Source: Hypomesus transpacificus
Taxonomy: Eukaryota; Chordata; Actinopteri; Osmeriformes; Osmeridae
Assembly (NCBI RefSeq): GCF_021917145.1
Contig: NC_061063.1
Location: forward strand, 9,349,102-9,413,101
Reading direction: 5' to 3'
Length of the DNA stretch: 64,000 nt
Part shown: positions 55,844 through 64,000 of the stretch, piece by piece
Layout of the letters: every line of letters begins with the position of its first letter
Numbering within the stretch: position 1 is the stretch's first letter
Notes under the pieces: model-generated
Seen by the model: the letters and a program-made list of their open reading frames with translations, nothing else
The model's database searches: none
Told to the model about the DNA's origin: nothing
Made by a program: the position numbers and the translations under genes

Positions 55844-58800
55844 TGAAAAGTCGTGGGGTGGGAACAACCGGTTGATTCCCGGAGAATGACAGACAGAGAG
55901 CGGACAGGGAGAGAGTCAGGGAGACCCAGATCTCCGGAGGACTTGGAGATGATGATGAACAGATGATTCTAAGACGCTCTGCACAAGGGGGATTGGGGGA
56001 GGGAGAGATACAGGTGTTAGATAACATAAATAAAATGGCAGATAGCCTATGCTACTTCAAATGTGGGTATTTCATATTAATTCATTTGTTGATTAACAAT
56101 AACTTGAATTGGGATACATAATTTTTGTGAGTATGACTGATAGAATCGTGCTTCGCGAGAAAACGATTGAGGTAATAAAGAAAAAGAGCTCAACTTAGTT
56201 GCAGGCTCGTGATAATGACGCTGTTATTGTTTCAGCAAGTAAATACTATATGAACGCAATTATCATTATACAGCCGACCCCTGGGGGGTTTATCTAAAAA
56301 TATCTAGATTGCAAAGTAAATAAAAACGGTGATTAGGTTAGTTCTATAGGTTCATGCAGCTGATACTCAAGTGGATAGGCTACATAAAAACAGACATTCG
56401 GTGTCAATATAGGACCTATTGTCAATGTGTTCACTGGCAATGATTTGAATATAATCTATTTATGAAAAATATTTCAAGATCAACAAATGTATCCCTTACC
56501 AGTTTAAGGTCCTCTTTTCTATGCCCACGGTTCGATGGGATCTTCACGGATTTTTCCCTACAATATTCGTTTAATAGTAATTACTGTTGTCCGTGCTCGT
56601 CTCCTGTTCTGTTCATTGGGGTGTAAATCAGGACCTATCTGAGTTACCCTCCGCGAGCGCACGTAACCAATCCCAGCGACTGTTCTTTATCCGACACAAA
56701 CATCGGCCAGTACTGCTTGATCTCGCCGTTTAGTAGTGATCTTTGTGTACCAAACCTTTTTCCCAATCCAAATGTGATTACAATAATATTATATACCAAA
56801 ATGACAACCTCGTTTAGATTATTCAAGCGGTTCGTTAGAATAATAGGCAGGGGAATGGTATTGCCGCCGCTCGCTTCTGTGCAGGCTCCCCCTCTCTGTC
56901 TCTGTGTGTAGGCTACTCCGTTGCTTTTGACGTCGTAAACCGGTGTCTCCCTAGCTGTCGATCTCTGTGCTCCATCCCTCCCTTGGGTTGCAACAAGCCG
57001 TGATGTCTGTGGGGAGGGAACGTCTGCAAATCAAACAAGGAATTGAAAAGAAAAAAGAAAATATTTCCGATTTAAACTTCCAATATAAATTGATAGCCAT
57101 ATATCCGAGGGATATTTACAAGTTATAACACTGTTTTACAATGTATCTACATTCCTTGGTAAAACATGTTGTATTCGTCATGTTTTTCGTCTTTGACGGA
57201 AACCGTGAATTACCAGACGGCCCCTGACATCAAGGGATGCAAATCCCTTCTTTGTTCTCGCAGTAGCTGACCGAGGTGCTGAAATGGTTGTATACGCGTT
57301 CGTGACGGACATTCCATAAAAACCTTTTTAAACGTCAGTCATGTAGGCTAAACAGATGAACAGGTAGGCTACGATAGCCTTATAGTGGATATGAAGTATT
57401 CAATGACTGTCACACAGGGTTCCATGTTCATATCGTGTGTGTCCCCATAAACAAGCAACCATAAACAAAACAAAAACATTCACTATACAGCCAACATGCG
57501 CGCTCAAATTCGGGTGCACATATCAAATAATCACTAACGTGTGGCCTATATTCAGATAAGCATCATACGCCGGAGCCAGGATCGACCCAACAACCACACT
57601 CATTCAATCTCATTTCTTTTCTTTCGCTGTTGTGTTCTAAGCACTTCTTAATTTGCCTCGGACGGCTACCATCTGCCACGGTCCTAAATCCTACGTCTCC
57701 ATTCGACCACTCCATCCCAATAATACACACACGGATAAAGAACTTACAGGACTTAAAATATATTTTCCATTCATTTTAAACTACACGAGCATGAAGAGAA
57801 ATACTTTTAGTCAGTCTGTGTATGAATTTAGATCATACAGTGCCCTACTAGTGGAAATAGAACAAGATGGCAACTGCCAACGATTTATGTCAATCAATAT
57901 GTGAGTGACAAATATAGGACCACGTTATGTAAATAAATGTCTCACATCAGACTGTTTCACCATCACATTGCCGCCATTGTCTGTTGACTACTGATTTAGA
58001 AAAGTAACCAATGAGAGCGTCATGTCACAGGCTGTTGATTTGATCTTGAAAGAACAACCATCATAGTCATGACATGGGCCAATTTAATCAATACAAACAG
58101 AAAATGAAAGCACTTTAGGGTTTGAATTAAATAAAACGTTTATTTACATTGTCTTTTTTTCCAAGACATACATCAATGTGACAGACATGTCAACACATCA
58201 GTTCATCAGATGAAAGTAAAAAAAGTAGTTGTGTGTGTGTGTGTGTGTGTGAGTGAGAGAAAGAGACAGAGAGAAGGGGCGAGAGGAAGAGAGAGATATA
58301 CAGAGAGAGAGACAATACTAATCCTGACTATACTCACCCACTGCATAATAGAGTCAGAGGCATCATCTTGTATCTCACCATCATTTGTTCCCCTCTGGCT
58401 ATGCTCTCTCCTACACACGCACGCACACACACACACAGTACGAGAAGGAACAATAAAACACACATTTGAACAGATTAATCAGCATATCTTCCACAACGTA
58501 CCCCACAAAGATTACATTGAAGAACATAATAATCGTTTCATAATAAAAATGTATTTGTATCATAACCTTCAGTGAATATAAAATCATTACAGTGCCTGGA
58601 CCAGTTGTTTTACAAAACCCCGTATTTCTCAAACAGCTCCAGAGGGGGGGGGGGGGGGGGGCATTCAGGAGTGACAATTAAAGACAACTTCAAGTGAACA
58701 GGCCTACGGTCCTATTCTAACGGTGAGACAGATTGGTAAAAGGACATAACTTGATTGACATATCTTCTAATCTTTTCAATTGTTATCATTTTTCATTGAA

Positions 58801-61416
58801 TCACCCAAAATTAATTGTGACTGCTGCATCTACACCATTATACATTGTATTATAGTGAGCCATAGGAAATGTAAAACTGGTCTGTAGATCGCAAGGTAGA
58901 CTAAATAATCGTTAATAAGCTCATGCTACCCTACACTGATTACTCATCCCGGTTAATGTAGGCCTTGAAATGTGCGTCAGCTGCTCGTGTTTGTAGAACG
59001 CGCTTCTAGAAAAAAGGGTGGAAAACACGGGCTTGTTTTGATTGTTGGGTGCCGACTAATGATTGGGCACAACTTCAGGCGTTCAACGAGATCTGCCAAT
59101 CACAGCACAAAGCTCTTCAAGTGGGCGGGAAGACGTGACAGAGCAATTATTTCCTTCTACCAGTGTAACATGTCAATCTTAATTTATACAGCCATCGTAC
59201 AATACAACGCGCCCACGCAAATACGAAATTTCTGTGTGCTACAATCCCAACAACAACCGGCTAAATTATGTCTGGCTTTGCTCTGCTTCACGCCAACTAA
59301 GGTAGGTTGTGGCAGAAATCTGTGGAGCAAGACAATATTAATCCAGAAAGCTGCTGACATCTAGCGGCAATTTAAAAGAATTGCGACGGCATCTATTAGC
59401 CTATCTCCGGTACAATACGCCCACATGGCCTTCACGTAACAAAATCATTTTATAAATAAACAGCAACAGAAACGCATCAAATTCATCAGTGTACACCGAA
59501 ATCCTAATCCGCAGACTTACTGATCCTAGTTTGAACATCTGTTGAACCTAATACTAAAGTACCTTTATACAAACGATCAAGCCTAATTCACACTCTCTCA
59601 CGGCTACGTCCATGTTTCCTCAAAACACGCCAATCAACAATAATATTACAGTAGGCCCACTACGATAGCCTTCACAAAAGTCAACTCCAACCCACCATAG
59701 AACTGCCGTTCCAGCAGTAACCTAAACCTCACATTTTTGAGGAGCTATAGACCCATAGTGTTTTACGCATCAAATGTGTAAATGAATAAAAAATAGTTGT
59801 GAAAAAATCTTAAATATTCTGGTCTAAATCAAAGTAGCCTAGCACTAATAGCCAAAGACGTGAGAAACAACACCTTTTCGTTTAATTAATAAAATAACTA
59901 CTTTTTCTATAAGACTTTGGATGACTTCGAAGCTGGATCATATCCCTAGCGTGTAATCTTTTCAGACACCAGCCTAAGGAGCAAGAAGCATTCAACCCGT
60001 GTTCAAAATGAAGACGCAAAACCATCAACTGAAATATCAATGATCATCATGGATGATCTTCATGATCTGTTTTACAGAACCAAATACATCAAGACCACAG
60101 CAAAAGAGAATACAGTTAAACTAGTACTCCAATTCTATTTAGCGTCATCTCATCAAAAGCCAGAATGCGTTTCAGATAAAATGCTAAATTGATTGTGATT
60201 TGTGTTGCACCAGACAGAATGAACCAAACTTGCTCGGTACAATGTTTTTGTGAGAAGGATTTATGAGGTAAACTATTTGAATTGGAAAAGGAATCCTAAT
60301 TAAGTGATGAGCAGATATGACTCGGTCTTCGGTTAATAAAAACATAATTGGCCTCAAACAACAATGACACGGTGGTTTTGACACTCAGATTTTTATTATA
60401 AACAGTACAGGTAAAAACGTCCGTTGAAACCGGGGACTCGTTTCTTCCACCTCCAAAATGAACGTCTTCTTTCTGCCGGAACGAAGGCTACAAAATAGTC
60501 TTTCCCCTAAATACCTTTCTCACACACCCCCTTCCCACAACTAGACTTTAGCCTCTCCTCATTGATGACCAGGAGAGACATAAACCGCTTACGAGAGGCT
60601 CCATGTCACGATGTACACTTGATGGCATCGGTTTAGAAATATAACATTCGAGGTCTTAGCATAAACAATCACTGACCCTCTCCCGGTAAAGAAACAAATA
60701 TTGTTTCAACAAAATGCGATGAGAACGGAAAAAAGTGTGATCGTGTTAAACCCTGGCATCTTGATGCTTAGCTGGGCCTTTGAAACGGGAGACTAAACGT
60801 TTAATTCTATAAAATAAAATATAAACCTAACAAGAGCAGAAACAGAAACTACAATTCTGACTTTTTTGTTGTAGTTGCAATAACGAGTAATTTCAAACGC
60901 AGACTAATTAACAATGTATAGGTCAGCCCATCCAAGCAGAACACACTCAATGCTGTCTGAAGGGGAAGGTGAATTATTGATTAAATTTGAACAAATATAA
61001 CGAACGAAATGTAATAGCTATATATCCACCTCATTTTTCCTTTTAGCCACGGTCTTCATACTTCATCTCCACAAACATCTTCAGCGAACGTCGACTTTCC
61101 CTCCCATCTCTCCTCTTCTCCTCTCTTCTCCTCCAGCCTCTCCTCTTCTCCTCTCTTCTCCTCCAGCCTCTCCTCTCAACCTACAGGGCTTCCTGCTTTT
61201 GTGTCTGTTGTCACCCTCACATCTTGCTTTTAAGGGCAAAACCTTTTCCGTCATTTCTGAATCCCTCCTCTCTCCCCCTAGTCCCGACACCGGCAGGAAG
61301 GCATTTCAGTGGTGTGGCCATCGCAGAAGTGAATCCCCGCCCCCCTCACTTCCTCCCCCTCGACACAGAGACCTCGACGTGCTGTGGAACAACGAGCTCG
61401 ACCCTCAGCCCACCAG
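55844..61416. other. celf3 promoter/5' region and rprd2 3' UTR
   Basis: No coding sequence is supported. 55844-57050 is the likely celf3 5' UTR and promoter. 57060-60380 is AT-rich, with a GT/GA microsatellite (58226-58312), a CA block (58414-58438) and a G-run (58644-58661). 60392-61416 is probably the 3' UTR of the rprd2-like gene; two copies of a CTCCTCTTCTCC-type unit lie at about 61105-61165. Confidence 0.5.
60392..60397 (-). terminator. Candidate polyadenylation signal of the rprd2-like gene
   Basis: AATAAA on the - strand (TTTATT on +), about 1.0 kb after the stop codon at 61417. Confidence 0.5.
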
Positions 61417-63792
61417 TCAGAAGTGCGGGGGTAAGTGTGGTCTCTTCGGGGGGAAGAAGGGGCCCCCTGGCCCCCCTCCTAACGGGTGTCCACCAAAGGG
61501 CCCCGGCCGTTTCCCCCGGAGCATGGCCCTCGGGTCGGGGCCGCGGAGAGGGGGGCGGGGGGGCCCGCGCGGGGGCCCCCGTGGATGACCTCTCAGATGG
61601 GGGTGGCGAGCAGGGTGGAGAGGGTGGTGAGGAGGGTGGGGTGGCCGGGGGTGACGAGGGGGGAGGGGGTGCATGTGGCCATAGTGCGGAGGGGAGGAAG
61701 GGCTGCGAGGGGGGTAGCTGTAATAGAAGGGGTCATCGTCGGGAGAGATGGGGGGGGTTAGGCGCTCCCGGGGGTACATGTGAGGGCTGCCTGGGCGGGG
61801 GAAAGGCTCGTAGCCGTCTGGGGGGTAGTAATGGTCTTCTGGGTGACGGGGGAGATTGTGAGGGTAATGGCGGATATCGTCGGGGTGATGGTGAGGGTCG
61901 TCGTAGTAACCACGGACGTCGTCGGGGTGACGGTGGGGGTCTTCGCGGTAGCGGTAGTCGTCGGGGTGACGGCGGGGTTCGTCCGGGCGATAAGGAGACT
62001 TGTGCTGGTGGTCGTGGATGACAACAGGAAGGACACTGCAGACGCCACTCTCCCCCTCCAGCTCTGGGTTAGATGGATTCTCCACGGGTACCATCCCATC
62101 TCTCCCTCCTGGCATGACGGAGCCGGGAGGGCCCTCGAAGCCCTTGGGGGGAGGAGGGAGGTGGGGGATGGGGGGTAAGTGAGGAATAGGAGGCAGAGAG
62201 CCACTGAAGAACCCAGAGGGGGTGCTCTCATGTTGGGGGGGCAGGCCCTGAGACTGCTGGGCAGGGTAGGAACCCTGGCTCTCGCCCTGGTAGCAGTACT
62301 GTCCAGGTTGGCCGTTGCCTCCCGGCACGGGCATGTTGAGGCTGTTGGAGTACATGTTACCGTACCACCCTCCTCCCCCACTGACACCAGAGGTCGGCCC
62401 TGCACCGTGGAAACCCTGCGCCGTAGTCACACTGCTGCTGTTCCCTGGCACGCCACCGTGAGGGACTCCCTGCCCCGCCGCCTGCCCTGCGTAGGGGTAT
62501 GGCTGGTACGCCTGGCCATTGTGGCCCTGAGGGCGGCTGGGGTCCTGCCAGATGTCACTGCAGTAGCCTGTGGTGGACAGGGGGTCCACAGCCCTGCTGA
62601 CCCCTCCAGAGGACACGCAAGTCTGGCTTAAAGATTGAGGCTCCGCCTCGGTCTTGTCCATGATCTCATCTTGGGTGGGGGTGCCCCCGCCCTCATCCCT
62701 CACGGGGGTCCCCTCCTGGTTCTCCGCCCCCGGCACGGGGCTGAGGTCGCTGGTCGTCCCGGGGCCGGGTTCTCGGACGAGGCTGGGGTCACAGGCGAGG
62801 CCCAGGTCAAAGGCACTGAAGCCGGGGTTCCCTTGGAGGAAGCTGTGGATCTTGGACTCCAAGGTGGAGGTAGAGATGGGTGCCGGTTGGTCCTTGATCA
62901 GACTCGTGCTGCCCGGTCTCTGGGGAGGCATGGCTGGGATGGACAGGGGGGCTGCCTGGGGTGTGCTGGAGCTCCTAGCTGGGGTGGAGATTTGAGGGGA
63001 GGGCAGGAGGATGGGAGAGGGCTGGGAGAGGCCTGCAGAGGAGGCTATGGGGGCAGGAATAGGGGCAGAGGTTGGGATTTTGCCGATACTGGAGGAGTTG
63101 GATGATGTGCTTCCAGCTGGGCTGTTCAACAAGGAGGTAAGACCTGAGTGAGAGAGGGAAAACAAAAACAAAGGGCTAAAAAGGGCTGTACACATTTGAG
63201 TTGAGTGACTATTGATATTTAATTCAGTACCCTGTACATTTTGTTGAATGTTTTTCTCCCATTGTTGTAACAATGCAATTTCCTCTTTGGGACTGATAAA
63301 GTGCTACTCCCCTCTAAAAGATATCGCACACACCACCTCCTATTATACTCCTAGTCCATAACCTCCTCCACAGGAATCAATACATAATAAAAAATATCAC
63401 CTTCACTTAAATACTAATAAATAGTATTCACTTAGCAGACGCTTTCATCCAAAATGGGGAGAAATCAAACCTGCAACCCTTCAATCTGCAGTCATGTGCT
63501 TTTATCACTGAGCTGTACCTATCCTTAATCATAACCGGGTCTCTCCCTCCTCCTCCCCCCTCACCTTGCATCACCCCACCCTGCGCGTGTGTTTTGGAGA
63601 GAGCTCCCAGGAGTTCACCCGGGTTCATCTCCACCTTGGATAGCAGGCCGACCTGGGGGGCGGGGGACTGGGGGCCGGGGGCCTGGGGGCCGGGGGCCTG
63701 GGGGGCGGCCGGGGCCACAGGGGGGGGCTTCACTGTGGAGGGGGCCGGGGAGGAGGTAGACCCTGGGTACACACAGGACCCTGGAGCCCCGC
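61417..63792 (-). CDS. rprd2: Regulation of nuclear pre-mRNA domain protein 2-like, C-terminal exons
   Basis: Two exons in transcript order: 63792-63565 and 63143-61417, joined in phase (MQ-G-LTSLLNSP). The N-terminal exons lie beyond the right edge. The visible 651 residues are low-complexity: Pro/Ser/Gly-rich, with the short conserved motif LESKIHSFLQGNPGFSAF and a His/Pro/Asp segment with repeated RHPDD/HHHPDDIR. The end is RGPPRGPPRPP to GPFFPPKRPHLPP. I read this as the C-terminal region of RPRD2, a CID-containing protein that binds the RNA polymerase II C-terminal domain; the CID would lie to the right, outside the window. Support is the LESKI...LQGNP motif, the large last exon, the PPKRP end and the 1q21 neighbours. 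A different large Pro-rich nuclear protein remains possible. Confidence 0.65.
63424..63525 (-). mobile_element. tRNA-derived SINE in an rprd2 intron
   Basis: On the - strand a tRNA-like head (GTACAGCTCAGTGATAAAAG, then the B box AGGGTTGCAGGTTTGATTTC) is followed by the L2-type tail TTGGATGAAAGCGTCTGCTA. It is short, with no middle body. It lies within the intron between the two visible exons. Confidence 0.7.
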
Positions 63793-64000
63793 CTGGTACA
63801 CACACACAGGGGAGTATTTATAGCCAGAAGACAGCATTGTAGCCAAGTATACTTTCGGCTCATTTTGACGAGTCATAAGCTAGCTGGCTCAAGTTTGATT
63901 GTTCACATAAACCTTGTATATTTAAATATCTAATATATATTTATGGCCTTATTTGTTTTAATATGTAGCACAACTTTTCATTACACCAATTTTTCTAAAA
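63793..64000 (-). other. Intron of the rprd2-like gene
   Basis: AT-rich, with a GT run adjacent to the acceptor of exon 63792-63565. No exon seen before the right edge. Confidence 0.5.

Noticed and set aside
61224-63105. Forward frames up to 265 aa over the rprd2-like exon
   Set aside because: Antisense to a large Pro/Gly/His-rich exon whose own frame (- strand) is longer and has conserved motifs.

Overview
The window is teleost fish nuclear DNA. The genes are vertebrate, with GT-AG introns, AATAAA signals and one exact 500-N assembly gap. The non-coding DNA carries typical fish repeats: L2-type LINE and SINE tails, tRNA-derived SINEs, hAT-like and piggyBac-like MITEs, and many minisatellites and GA or GT microsatellites. 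I cannot name the species.

Left part (about 5.7-21.4 kb). Three housekeeping genes lie on the + strand: atp5if1 (3 exons), hnrnpr (10 coding exons) and dnajc8 (9 exons). Between hnrnpr and dnajc8 is an unrecognised two-exon gene for a 172-aa single-pass membrane protein with a coiled coil. A three-exon gene on the - strand (20.66-21.42 kb) faces dnajc8 and reads as a divergent, CaaX-bearing complexin-3/4-like protein. In human, ATP5IF1, DNAJC8 and HNRNPR are on 1p35-p36.

Right part (about 24.4-64 kb). All genes are on the - strand: clk2 (LAMMER kinase), setdb1 (a divergent H3K9 methyltransferase; my 19-exon model gives 1,198 aa in one frame), a cortexin-domain gene, the 3' half of cers2, the first two coding exons of celf3, and the 3' end of an rprd2-like gene. 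In human these are 1q21-q22 genes. cers2 and celf3 are both cut by the 500-N gap at 52,049-52,548. Both run in the same direction and neither can be completed in the visible sequence, so the gap hides several exons of each.

The most unusual signal concerns splice sites held in tandem repeats. In one clk2 intron (26,039-28,037) a 55-bp minisatellite repeats the exon end plus the 5' splice site 16 times. At the other end of that intron a 52-bp repeat carries the 3' splice site plus the exon start 4 times. setdb1 has a third case, a 32-bp repeat of an exon end and donor in about 6 copies. Every duplicated site that I translated would bring in an early stop codon, so the true sites must be chosen reliably or transcripts would be lost to nonsense-mediated decay. 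Elsewhere several acceptor pyrimidine tracts have grown into long GA/CT repeats.

Functional themes are RNA processing (hnrnpr, dnajc8, clk2, celf3, rprd2), chromatin (setdb1), mitochondrial ATP synthase control (atp5if1), sphingolipid synthesis (cers2) and possibly synaptic exocytosis (complexin-like). This is ordinary eukaryotic clustering without operons.
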